Source: Phoronis australis (taxonomy: Eukaryota; Phoronida; Phoronidae). From it: a DNA stretch of 64,000 bases. The stretch covers positions 128,156-192,155 of the forward strand of contig NMRA01000090.1 in NCBI GenBank assembly GCA_002633005.1. The letters run 5' to 3'. This document shows positions 36,226 through 47,934 of the stretch, piece by piece. The position numbers were made by a program, and so were the translations under genes. The notes beneath the pieces were generated by a model. It had not been told where the DNA came from, made no database searches, and saw nothing but the letters and a program-made list of their open reading frames with translations. The first letter of the stretch is position 1, and each line of letters starts with the position of its first letter.

Positions 36226-38589
36226 TTGTTCAGTAAGTTGGTGTAAGTTTAATGGGCCACTGCCATATGGTTTGTCTCCAGTTTGGAGTAGTTGCTAGGG
36301 CCGTGTCAGAACCACCCGGCCACCCCTATTCAAAATTTATATTTAATATCCCAGACTTCTACCAGGTGTCTTTTTTCATTGTTCTTATATACCACTGGAT
36401 GTCAGGCAAAAAGGTACCCTATACACAAGTGCTTTACCTATAAAAAGTGGCAGTTTAGACTGGAGTGACTTGTGCAGATAAACCATAAGGTATGAGTGCT
36501 TAATGTCTGTGAATGTGAAGTTATCATAGAAAATGTCTGAAGCGTTTTTGTGATGTAAGCCGATAATGATTCATTGAAGATGCCAACCCCAAATGTAAGT
36601 GGGAAGATGCACATTTTATGTGGCACAGTTCCCAAAGAATGGAAGGATTGTTTTCAAATACATTTAAACTTCGCTATGCTGGTGGTGTGAAAATTAATTT
36701 TTGCCTAGTAAGCAATATGTTGTCAAGGTTAGCAGTCACAATTTTTAACCAATTGTTTGAAGCTAATGTCATGACAATCGTTTCAATGGGCTAAATACCA
36801 TAGCACAGGAATGTTACACTTGACAAGTTACCGGTGACTGAGTTAACAACCGCATGTAATAATCAGCAACTGTAATTTAGCTAAGATTTTTTGTAATATC
36901 CAACCACAAGCTGTTGCAGGGACTTTTCATATTGGTGCTCTTTTGGAGTAATGAAAGCATGAAAGTGGCTTCCGATTGATTCCGACTCAGATTTGGTGGA
37001 CAGAACTTCAGTTTATGCAGCAGCCGAGGAATAACTTCTACTGTCAGTCTCTGCCATTGTTTAATTAGTTAAAGTTCAATAATTTATTTTAGCGTTTTGA
37101 CACTGCCTGCATGGGATTGAAATTCTGCCACTTTATTGGCAGTAGCCACTGGCTTAGTGTTGCAGATACATCTTTGCAGAAGCAAATGTGTGGAACAGGG
37201 CGTCCTTGCTCATCAGTTGATATTTGAAAAGGTTTGCCTTTTTTCGCAAGATACTCGGTACATCCCAATGCACAGCAGTGGAAATTTACTGGCGTTTGCA
37301 ATAGCTGTAAAGGTGTTACCAGGTAAAACCCTGTTGATGCGAGTAGGTTGAAAACTCCCGTGGGATCTGTAGGTGGTACTAAACACTTGTATACAAAAGA
37401 CCTGATTGCCATCTTGCAGGTTAGTGAATTTCAACATGGCATGACTATTTCGAAAGTCAGCTATTTAACATCACCGAGAAAAAGTAAATTCTGAAATTTT
37501 TGCCGTATTGTTTTCCAAACTTGTTTCATTATTCTCTGAATAAAAAGTGGTCCAATCATTTCCTCACTGAGTCAATTCTGGAGTACTATAATGAGCAGTA
37601 GAACACAACTGTGTCTTGTGATTACATTCCACGCCACCAGTTGGCTGTAACACCTTGGTGAAATCGGCGATGCATGACAGGCTGGGATCTAAACTTTTTT
37701 GTGGTGTTTCTAAGAACCATGTACTTATGTAGTTTAGCAAATTCTTTTAATAGCCCCTGACTGACATGTTGAGAACCAGTTTTCTACACTGAGTCTGGCA
37801 TCAAATTGGTTCTCAAATTCTGCACCCCGTGTATTATGTTAGTGACTAAAGCCATTAGTTCTAGCTTTTTAAAGGACACCTTTGGGTATGAGTCAGTTTT
37901 GTTGTAATTTTCCTCAAACCACTTAAGTGTCTGCACATGCTCACATAAACAATTGCCAATGTTCAAACCACATGGAATGCCAGCTGATCACCAGAATATG
38001 CCCTATTGCAAAAGCGCATTGAAAGATGAATAAGTTGTGTTTAGATGTGTTGTTGACACTGGAACACCTGATCAAGTGTAACTCCTCTACCTAAACCAGT
38101 GTCAAAACTGGCTGCGCCAGCAGGTCAACTGTCTTCGTGTAAATGCGGCTCATGACCTAAGCACTTAGTACACAAGTGCGGATTTGGATTTTTGGTTAAA
38201 CAGGCTGTGAGAGTATGTGACAACTCTACCGTTTTTTATTGGGTGCAGAGGATGCTAACTATACAATGTCCTTGGCGACCACTGGGAATATCCATCGCTC
38301 ATAGCGGCTCTCGCCCTCCGTACTGTCACTTAGTCATTCTTAGTATTTGCAGTGCTCACCATCTAAATTTTTAAGACAAAACTGGAAACCAGTGTGCAAA
38401 CTCTCTATGCACGGCTAAATCACAATCAAGGTCCATATTGGAGAATTGACTGTGTTACGGTCTAAAATAAAATTTTTTGGTCACTTACCATAAGCCAACT
38501 GAATCTCATATGCAAAGAGTTATTTAGTTGTGCAAATTAAAACAAGAATCATCAAAATTGGACAATGTTTGAGAAATTGATCCCTTCTT
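36226..38589. other. intergenic stretch with possible antisense coding debris
   Basis: Mostly featureless. On the minus strand two open segments, 37784-37966 and 37089-37412, have protein-like composition (for example CEHVQTLKWFEENYNKTD), and AATAAA follows the second directly. I do not recognise the protein; it may be a decayed mobile-element gene. Confidence 0.3.
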
Positions 38590-38690
38590 GTTGTTTTATT
38601 TACTTATTTATACTCTACATTTCGTGAAACAATAGTATCCTTGGGAGGATCTGGATCGCCTTATTTAGTTTCAGATTTATTTTCTACGTT
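38590..38690 (-). repeat. dispersed repeat, inverted partner of 20041-20140
   Basis: Contains AATAGTATCCTTGGGAGGAT and GGATCGCCTTATTTAGTTTC, the reverse complement of the copy in WAC intron 7. It shows a family present in both orientations. Confidence 0.7.
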
Positions 38691-39089
38691 TTTCATTTTT
38701 TTCTTTACGAGTGGCCATTTTAAAAATAACAATTTTCAAATGTCAACAGTAGAAAAGAATTTTATTTTATTAAGTAAGCAATTGATTTGATATGACTGGG
38801 AATAACTTGAGTCACTTTCAGAATCACTTAGATGAAGTTGTGCTTAATCATTGAGAAATGATAGGGTTCATCGTAAAACAGCCACTCGTTATGAAATTTG
38901 TAAAGTCTGTGTTTCTAACCCTCATCTAATGTAGAGAAGGTTAAAAACTGAAGTTCACACTCTGTAATAAAAAGAACTGCAGAATATGTTAGCCAAGGCA
39001 ACACAGCAAATTATTCAATATCTAAACAAGCCAAAAGTTTGGATATTGACTGGATTCTGCTATGTTGAAAATGGGCCAAAAAGGCTAAC

Positions 39090-39800
39090 AAAATGTAGTG
39101 TACGTACCCCCATGTGGAATTCAGTAACACAAAATGGTCATTGCAAATGAAATTATTGCCTTTTAAATAACAACATGGTGCTTATTATCACCAAAGAAAA
39201 ATAAATGGCCATACAACATTCTGTTACCATGTAATGCAGAAATAGTGGTGTAGTGTACGTACTCCCTTTCGTAGTGTACCTAACCCCATGTTTACAAATG
39301 CCATCAAATTAAAAAATCACATGGTAAGTGAGCAACATTGGTCATAGACAGTTTCCTTCCCTAAAAAGGTTAGGTTAAAAGGGTGTTTATTGCAAATACA
39401 TTTGTTTTGAGTGAAATATTAGCATTTGTGTAGTGTACGTACCCTAAAAAATTTTAATTTGTGCCTATTTTCAAAGTATGGCAGATATGCACATGAATGC
39501 TGTGCTTTTTATTTTTTCTCTTTGCATTGATTTAGTAATTCAATTAACTCTCAGTAGATTCTTAGTATTTAGTTAGAAACCTGACATGTCATTGAAATGT
39601 AGTGTACGTACCCCTGTGTACTGTACGTACCCCGTACCCCGATGTGAACCAATACCATGAAACAAAAATATTACACAATAAGTATGCAACACTTGTCACA
39701 GGCAGTTTCCTGCTTTAAAAATGCTGTTAAAAGGGTGTTAATTACCGTTACACATGCATTTGTTTTGAGTGAAATATTAGCATTTGTGTAGTGTACTTAC
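39090..39800 (+). repeat. tandem duplication (about 355 bp) with GTAGTGTACGTACC motifs
   Basis: Two units share CAGTTTCC (39349, 39703), GAGTGAAATATTAGCATTTG and TGTAGTGTACGTACC with an offset of about 355 bp; the second continues after the insertion, at 41212-41335. A partial older unit starts near 39096. The palindrome GTACGTAC recurs in it. Confidence 0.75.
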
Positions 39801-41211
39801 CGTATTCGCCGTAATAACCGCCCAGGGCGCTTAGAAAAGTTCGGTTCTGGGGGACGCTTATTATAACCCAAGGCTGTTGAAACCCGGTAAAATCAGAAGC
39901 TAAGATTCATCAAATTTACGCTCTATGACATATCTGTAATCTATGAAAGACTTCCAACAAAACTGTGGTGCATTGCTATCAAACTTTGCTGCTAAATTAC
40001 GATCATTTTATGGAAAATTGTGCTGAAATCCCTAGGCGAAAACTCGCCGACTGACTGCCTCGAAATCGCCGTCTTTGATATGGCGACTTCAGTGCTTGAA
40101 TAGAATAGTTTCGACTCTAGCAAATTACCTGAAATCCTCATTAAGTTCATTAAGTTTTCTAAGTAGCGTCCCTAAGATTTTTTTTAAGTTCCCGTGGAGT
40201 CTGGATTAATGGCAGGTTTAAGTAAAAATCTGTGCAACATCGTGCCATCTACATGTATGATCGGCAACACGGCGAGAAAAATGTCTGGATGAACACGCAT
40301 GTTGTTGTCACGTGACGTTTGTTTTGAAGTTCGTCGCGAGTAAGCGAGCGCGTGCGTGTCACCAGAGTTCATTTGCCAAAGCAGAGACCGTCTTTTGGCC
40401 AGAGCCACGCAGTCTAACGAGATAGGTGTGCATTGTGTCTAAAGAAATTTGCACAAGCAGTAGGCCTAAACCAGAGCGTGTCATTCAGCACTTGCCGGTC
40501 TCGTGCTAAAAATGTTCGACATTTGTTTCGGTAAGGCCCATATTAGTCGCCATGTAGCTGGATGCGTACGTAACTATCTGACAGATATTTTTCGGTGTAA
40601 GGGTGTGTAAGCATTCACTGTCAGTTGTCATTTTATCGGATATTCGGCTTAAAAACACCAATTATGGTTAATCAAACAATCCATCTAAAAAATAACGCAA
40701 ACATGTTTTATAGTTTTAGAAATTGTCGGAAATTAGTGCCAATATTCATTTCTTACCGATGCTATGCTACCCGTTTCATGAATTGATAGTTCCCGACTAA
40801 TGTCTTTGATGACAGGTTCATATATGTAGCACGCGCTTCCTGGCCACGTGCGTTTAACACCGAGTTATTTTTATTCATGAGACAGTCGGTGTGTCTACTG
40901 AAAGGTCAGACCATAGTGGGACACAGTCGTCGCAAGAGTAGCAATGCTGTTGCATTCTTTTTGAAGCGCTGCGTTACTTTGAAGTGTATAGTCACGGCTA
41001 AATACAAACGTAGCAGTGCCGCTGGTGGTCTAGAAGACCCGTGCAAAACTTTTTTTGATAAACTGAAGATGTTACTGTAGCCGAGTTTTAGGACTGTAGG
41101 TATGTCATTGTTCGCATGTACGCGTTCATGGACTGGGTGCTTATTTCAGCAAAGTCTGAAAACGCGTGGGGGGCGCTTATAGGGCATGGGCGGTTATTAC
41201 GGCGAATATGC
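39801..41211. mobile_element. 1.41-kb non-autonomous DNA transposon with terminal inverted repeats
   Basis: Both ends carry the same sequence in inverted orientation, TATTCGCCGTAATAACCGCC followed by CA, 22 bp identical; then GGGCGCTTA-like and GGCGCTTA-like text. It sits inside a tandem repeat unit whose empty counterpart is at 39430-39480, which confirms insertion. The interior is GC-richer, has no transposase and contains a GTCACGTGAC palindrome. Superfamily not assigned; no clear target duplication. Confidence 0.75.
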
Positions 41212-41335
41212 GCCTGTTTTCAAAGAATGACAGACAGATATACACATTTATGCTGTACTTTTTATTTTTTTCTTTGATTTAGTGAATCATCTACTGTAAC
41301 TCTCAGTAGATTCTAAGTAATTTTTATAACCCAGC
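41212..41335 (+). repeat. right half of the interrupted tandem unit
   Basis: CCTGTTTTCAAAG, then ATATACACAT...GCTGTACTTTTTATTTTTT and ACTCTCAGTAGATTCT, matches 39462-39560 in order. It is the continuation of the second unit displaced by the transposon. Confidence 0.8.
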
Positions 41336-42175
41336 TTTCACACTTATATGACAACCTTCATTTTTCACCTACGAATATGGACCTTGATTGTGATTTGCCC
41401 AAGTATTAGTTTGTCATTTAACAAATGTACTTTTCATCGATCAGGTGAGTCAAAAGGCGTTGATTTGCTCTTTATCTGAGCACTGGGCACTTAATGCAAA
41501 ATCTTTAAATTTAGTCTGGGATAGGCACTTATCCGTGAAGTGGCCACTTACTCGTAAGCCTTCAAAAGTTGTGAATGGCTGCTTAGCTGAGCTATGACCG
41601 CTTGTATCGAAAATTCACCCAAAGTGGTAGATTGGCATTTATTTGAGCTTGGGCATTAACCCAATTGTTTATGGTATATGCACAATCTTCATTCATAAAA
41701 GTAATTGTGAATCATTGTTATCTTGCTAGTGTTATCTCAAATGCATTTAACTAGAGCATTGAGCATTTCAGCAAAACTCCTTTTAAGCACCTAATAACCT
41801 TGACTTTTCAAACCTACTTGAGGTTATGTAGGACCCTATTAACTTGGGAAAAGGATATGTTTTATGAAAGCAGAAAGCCTGTAGAATTTATTTTTTGACT
41901 TCAAAACCAATATGTCATTGGTGGAGTCTTTTAGTAAAATTAGCAAAAAAGGCACAATCATAGTAAGACAATTGTATCAATAGCATGATTAAATTTTGTG
42001 TATTTCACACAGTGTTGCTTACTCACACCTGTTTTATAGTTGAGTTGTTCAAACCGAGCCACTTTTCTTTGATTTTCTTCTCATGTCAAAGTGACACCTT
42101 TGATGGATTTTCATCTGATGTACACACTGTAAATTTGACTCAATATCTCTCCATTGATGGGTAGTCTAATTTTTA
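41336..42175. other. intergenic stretch, no gene seen
   Basis: A/T-rich, without exon-like segments. Phrases such as GGCATTTATTTGAGCTTGGGCATTAACCC suggest debris of the families that have CGCTTATT ends. Confidence 0.3.
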
Positions 42176-43360
42176 CCACATATAAATATGTGGGCGCATT
42201 ATGCCGTCATCTCCGTCCGTCCGGCCAGCCAGATGTCCGTCCGGCGTCCGCTGCTCTATCTCCAAAATGCCTTAACGTATGTTCATGAAATTGTGCACAG
42301 GTGTTCCTTCCATGGATGGGATGGCATGAGCGAACTTTCGTACGGATCGGACTACCGGTGTTCTCCCCAGTGGCAATTTTAGTTTTTTACGTTAACTTTA
42401 CCGATGTATCTTTAAAAGTCCTGAAGGGATTTTTATAAAATTTGGTATATAGGCACCTATTAGTGAGATGACGCTATCCTCCCATTTTCGGATGGATTCC
42501 ACATAGTTTGCACCACCTAGTGGCCATTTTTACTGTTTTCGAGTTTTTTTTGCGTGCACCCCTCTATCACGCAAACCGCTCAAAGGATGATTGTGAAAAT
42601 TGGCACATATATTTTTACTGTTAAGTGGACAGCTGACGATGATTTTCCTTCAAGTTCGACTACTGTGGCGCCTCCTAGTGGTAGTTCTGTTTTTTTTTTT
42701 GCAATCACGGCTGTATCTATTAAACCGTTTGCAGGATCTTTACTTAATTTAGCAAGTGTATTTATATGATGTTGACAATAGATGACGACGACTTTCGGAT
42801 GGATCTGACTACTGGTGTGCTCCGTTAAGTGGCAGCTTTAGTTTTTCACGTTTACCAGTCTGTATCTTCAAAGGTCTTCAACAGAGTTTCATAAAATTTT
42901 TAATATAGGCATCTATTGGTGAGGTGACGCTATCATCCTGTTTTTGGATGGAATCAAGTTATTTTGCGCCACCTGGTGGCCATTTTTGCTGTTTTCTAAT
43001 GTTGTTTTTGGCTTCAACCCCTCGATCAACAAAACCTTAAGAGATGGTTTTGAAAATTGGCATATATGTTTTCAGTGTGAAGAGGACGTTTGATGATGGT
43101 GACTGACTACTGTGGCGCCTCCTATTGTTAGTTTTGTTTTGTTTTGTGCCCTTAGCTGTATCTCCAAAACCCACTTCAGGATCTTTATTAAATTTAGGAA
43201 GTGAACATATATGAAGATAACAGATGACAACTTTCAGGCGGATGGAACGGACGCTGTGTCCACAAATCGCATTATTCATTACTTTGTGAAATTAAAATTC
43301 CGCCGAGTATCTTGGTCTGACAGCAAGTTTTTTTGTTTTTTTTTTGTTTGTTCGCTCTCT
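42176..43360 (+). repeat. RepA element, copy with five clear 150-bp monomers
   Basis: Head ATATGTGGGCGCATTATGCC at about 42188. Then monomers end in CACCACCTAGTGGC (42511), GCGCCTCCTAGTGG (42666), CCGTTAAGTGGC (42820), GCGCCACCTGGTGG (42966) and GCGCCTCCTATTG (43114), spaced 145-155 bp. The monomer types A-B-C repeat about every 450 bp. It runs directly into RepB. Confidence 0.8.
42966..42979 (-). promoter_or_regulatory. CTCF-core-like motif in RepA
   Basis: The minus strand reads CCACCAGGTGGCGC, an exact match to the canonical CTCF core. Equivalent exact matches to the degenerate core CCASYAGRKGGCRS are at 60490-60503, 61243-61256 and 61730-61743, same orientation. Binding is not shown. Confidence 0.4.
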
Positions 43361-43399
43361 ACAGGTTGCAATTTTCGTCCGATTCTCACAAAATTTGCA

Positions 43400-44172
43400 C
43401 ACATGTAGATCGGAAAGTCCTGGAAGCCTATTGTTTTTGGTCATGATCAGATTCAAGATGGCGGACGTGGCGGCCATTTTGTTTCTGATTTCACATTCAA
43501 ATGCTCATAGAGGCCGCATTTTTTGACGTACAGAGCTGAAACTTGGTACGATTATTATAGAACACGTGCTACACGTTTGTCAAAAAACATTCACTTCCAT
43601 TTAAAGATGGCAGAAATATTGACGATGGCGCATGCGCACCTCGATATCTGGCCAAAAACGTTTTCTCCTGTAAAGGGCGCATTGGCGAACCAATCACTTT
43701 CAAACTGGTCACGTGTATGTTGCTATTGATCAGCTTTTACAAAATTTTGTTTAACCAGAAGTCACTTTCAAGATGGCGGCTCTGGCACACTTTCACCCAT
43801 TTTCAATCGTTCTGCTGTCGCCTTTTTAATGGGAAGAGCAAATGACATGAATTTTTGCATGTGGATTCCTTGAAGTATGCTCTTTCAAAAGTTTTGTGAT
43901 AACGGTTTTCTCAGACTTACTGTTTTCGACTTATTTGACTTTGAATTTCAAAAAAAACGCAAAATTTCAATTTTTTCGAAAAATTTATGGAATGTTGTGA
44001 AATTATCAATTTAGATAGGATTTTGGATGGGCTTTCAGAAGATATTTCCATTTTTCACTACCACGTATACTTTTTGAATTATTCGAGATTTTCTGCTGGC
44101 GTTGTTCCTTTGTTGACAGCTCTTGCTGCACTGATGTTGGTTTAGCTTCTATTGAACAAGACCATGAAGACA
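43400..44172 (+). repeat. RepB element, copy 2
   Basis: Same order as 35120-36225: AAGTCCTGGAAG, CAAGATGGCGGACGTGGC (43457), AGATGGCAGAAATATTG (43605), CAAGATGGCGGCTCTGG (43771), TTTCAAAAAAAACGC, GATTTTCTG and TTGGTTTAGCTTCTATTGAA. It then joins a second unit in tandem. Confidence 0.8.
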
Positions 44173-45000
44173 TTGCTCATAGAGGCCGCACCTTTCGACG
44201 TGCAGGGCTGAACATTGGTACGATTATTATAGCAAACAAGCACTACAACTGCGCATTAAATCTTTAACTTCCGGTCAAAGATGGCGGAAATATCGGCAAT
44301 GGCGCATGCGCACCTCGATAACTGGGCGAAAACGTTTTTTCCTGTAAAGGGCGCATTGGCGAACCAATCACTTTCAAACTGGTCACGTGTATGTTGCTAT
44401 TGATCAGCTTTTACAAAATTTTGTTTAACCAGAAGTCACTTTCAAGATGGCGGCTCTGGTGCACTTTCACCCATTTTCAATCGTTCTGCTGTCGCCTTTT
44501 TAATGGGAAGAGCAAATGACATGAACTTTTGCATGTGGATTCCTTGAAGTATGCTCTTTCAAATGTTTTGTGATAACGGTTTTCTCAGACTTACCGTTTT
44601 CAAGTTATTTGAAAAAGAACTCAAAATTTCAATTTTTTCGAAAAAATTATGGAATGTTGCGAAACTATCAATTTAGATAGAGTTTGGAACGGGCTTTGAG
44701 ATAAAGTTTTTTATTTTTCGCTAGGACTTCTACTTTTTGAATTATTTGAGATTGTCTAATAGCGTTGTTCCTTTGTTGAGCACTCTTCCTGCATTGATGT
44801 TGGTTTAGTTTATTTGAACAAGACTGTAGCTTATTTCTTACTAATTTATGACATCTAAGTTCGTCGTATGAATGTTATGATGTTGTTCATCATTGCCACT
44901 TTCATCATCACAATCATCGTCGTCGTTAATTTTGCCTATTGTCGCTCAAGACTGTAGGTAGCACTGAACAGTCAGGACGCAGCCACGGAGCATTTTCTAG
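44173..45000 (+). repeat. RepB element, tandem copy 3
   Basis: Starts at GCTCATAGAGGCCGCACC, equivalent to 43502, so the repeat period is about 675 bp. The part from CATGCGCACCTCGATA to GATAACGGTTTTCTCAGA is nearly identical to copy 2, so the duplication is recent. It carries AGATGGCGGAAATATCGG and CAAGATGGCGGCTCTGG again and ends in the LINE-related tail. Confidence 0.8.
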
Positions 45001-45439
45001 TCCCTAGAATTTATGTTAAGGGCGTGTGTCAGGTTTGGGGGTGGTTTGAGGAAATTGTTAACAACAATTGCCAGGAAACTTATTTACTTGTGTTTTTGAA
45101 TGATAAAAGCCAAGTTTGACCTACTATTGATGCAAACTGGTGGCTGTCATTTGCTATCAACCCCAGTCGTCTGCTGTCTGAAAAACCGGGTGCGATTTCA
45201 GGTGGCTGTCAGACAGAACAAATTTGCCAAAAATTAGCTTGTAAGAGGTTTACTAAGACTACATAGTTAGAATCTAGTGAGGATGAGCATTCTGAATCTG
45301 TAGTCAGACTTTTTCTAGCACTTGCAGGAAAGTGGTTATGTCGGGGAGAATATTGTCAAATATGGTGTTTTTTTGCAAATAGTTTTGTGTGCCGGGATTT
45401 TCTTGCCATGTGTATTAACCGATCAGAAATCTGTACAGT
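45001..45439. other. non-coding stretch between RepB fragments
   Basis: No exon or recognised repeat; probably part of the same composite element. Confidence 0.3.
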
Positions 45440-45785
45440 TCGATAGAGTTTTAAACGGGCTTTCATAAGATATTTTTCATTTCTCGCTAGTCGTCATGAT
45501 CGTCGTCGTCATCGTCCTCCCCATCGTCCTGTTTTCGCGTAATTTTGCCAAGTGTCGCTCCTCCGAGTGCTCTCATTTTGTTCTGTTTTCCTTTGTTTCT
45601 CTGAAGTTCCCTGACAGATTTTTATGAAATATGGCATGTTCCTGTTTTTGGATAGATTGTACGTCTTTGCGCCATCGTGTGGCCATTTTTGTGATACAAA
45701 TGAATAACCCTAAAATCACACCATTTGTGATGCATTCGTGGGCGCATTTCAGCGCTCTGCTTTGCCCTTGTTACAGATGCTGATA
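45440..45785 (+). repeat. RepB fragment followed by RepA tail
   Basis: CGGGCTTTCATAAGATAT and CGTCATCGTCC runs are RepB. From about 45600 it returns to RepA: GCGCCATCGTGTGGCC, then ATACAAATGAATA..CC and GTGGGCGCATTTCAGCGCTC, the family tail. RepB therefore appears nested inside one RepA copy (42176-45785). Confidence 0.65.
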
Positions 45786-47934
45786 CTGTATTATCAAAGC
45801 AAAAAGCATTTGCATTAGTAACCTTGATTTGCAATAACATTTGAATTTAATTTTTTGTGAAATCTTATATGCAGTCTTGTCATTTGGCAGTAGAACTGAT
45901 ATGTGCACAAGCAAGATTCAGTTTGCAAGAATATGTGTACGTAAGGGTCGTCATCTTAAAGCTTAAGATAAATTTCATCAGAAAGATAATCATTAAATGT
46001 TAAAAATCATTTGCTTTCTTATGCATGCAGTAATATTAAGAGTGTCCTAATGAACATGTCTAAAATAATGCGATTAAGATTTATGTGCCATCTAGATTAT
46101 TGATCGCGGTGTTATGAAGTCATCTCATTGATTGTCTGCTCTCTCTCTCTGACTCCCTCTCTCACTGGGTCATTCCTTGTTGCGTTTGAGGAAAACAACA
46201 GAATTTTGTCATCAGGTTTGTCATCAGCGTTTCAATGGTTAGGTTCATCTACTGCACCCAGTGTGACCGGTGTGTAGCGAATGTGTAGTATTAGACTTTC
46301 ACATAGGTGCTGGTTTTTCTATGGGGATATTGTTTTAGGTCAGGTTGAGAAACACTGGCAGATCTAGAATACGGTTCGGGGCACCCAAGTACATTTGTTC
46401 AAAAAATTTTGCATTTGTCTTAAAAATGACAGACCAACAGCATTTTTGGATGTGTAGGTACATGGGCCAATGTCAAGTTCTTATTTTGTCTTCATCACAT
46501 TAACAAGCTAAACTTGAAGCAGATAGTGACTCCATCAGTATGACATGCTGTAATTCATGTAGTTGAACTGATAAATTATGTATAATATGCTTTTAAAGCA
46601 CACATATATAGGTGGCGTTTGATATGGATTTGCCCCAATTTCGCCAAACTATGTGGAAATGCACAAATTATCGACGATTTGTAAGATAGTGTTTCCAAAA
46701 AAGTTTGGGTGAAACAAAGAAGCATCCAAAACAAGTTGCAATTAGTAATAACTTATATTTCATATGAAAGCTCTTTAGCTTTAGTTCAATTGTAAACATT
46801 GACTAACAACAAATTTATTGTAGTAACATAAGAAATTTAAGGAGACATGATACGAAATCCGATCAATTGAGAAACTACAAGAAAAATTATTGATTTTCAG
46901 TAAGTAATGCATAACGTTTTTGTTATGAACACTGACAAAGACAACTAATACAGGAAGTACATGGTGCAATTCAGTAAATATTAGAGGTAATGGAGATAAT
47001 AGTGTGATTTATTTTGATACACATATACTGACTGAATGACCAGTTTGTTGAAGCCAACTGTCATTCAGTCAGTACATATATGTCATATATGATACGAAAC
47101 TGACATTTCTTCTTCTAGTGAAACTTAAAAAGATGTTCAGGCAACGTAAAGTATCTAATGGATAAATTCTTGTGTGAAGATATCTGTGGGTGGTATTTCT
47201 TAACTGTAAAGTTTTCCTGTAATATCAAACTTATATAGATTTTACTTACATGATTAAATTTTTCTGTTCAGGCAAATCATAGAACTCAAGCCCTGCAATG
47301 CCAACTTTGAACTCGGACCACTGAGGATGCATCACGAATAGGTGGAATTTGTTTGCATTCTTTGTTTCCTCCTTGTTTCTTGCTATGAAATTTACTGTCA
47401 CTAAAACCTTTCAAAACTTGGCCATTTTTCAACCGAATAGCATGAGTCATATCATTAAAAAGCAACTTATTAGTTCTTGATAGCATATGATTTTTCCAGA
47501 ATCAAAATGTAAATAATTTTATTGATAAATAATTATCATTTCGCATACCTGACGGGTCTAAAAATATTCTTTAAATCAAAAAACAAGATTGTTACCAAAA
47601 TTTGAATAATATCAGTATGTAATAGTAACATAACAATGAAATGAACCAGAGAGGTTATATTAATGACTAGTTAAACCAGCAAAGAAATAATTTCTATGAT
47701 TGAAACGATTTCTACCCTATGAACACAAAGATTTTAGAATATGGATCTCACACAGTTGCTGTGAAGAATTTAGTCGGGCATTCTTCCAAAATTATTCGTC
47801 TTTATATAATTGGATTTTCCGTGCCATTTGATACAATCACATTCTTCAGTAAAAGTCCAGGATGCAGTGACAGTTACAAATGTATGATTAACTATTTACT
47901 AGCTTTTCGAACATTGCAGATTATGTGCAAACAT
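45786..47934. other. intergenic stretch, no gene seen
   Basis: Holds a short hAT-like terminus near 46360 (CACTGGCAGATCTAGAAT) and a strong hairpin at 47021-47083. A minus-strand open segment at 47286-47486 has no recognisable family. Confidence 0.4.
47021..47083. repeat. 18-bp stem hairpin with one bulge
   Basis: ACTGACTGAATGAC-C-AGTT pairs with AACTGTCATTCAGTCAGT around a 10-nt loop. Flanking ACATAT/ATATGT can extend the stem. It may be a hairpin RNA or the end of an inverted-repeat element. Confidence 0.6.
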
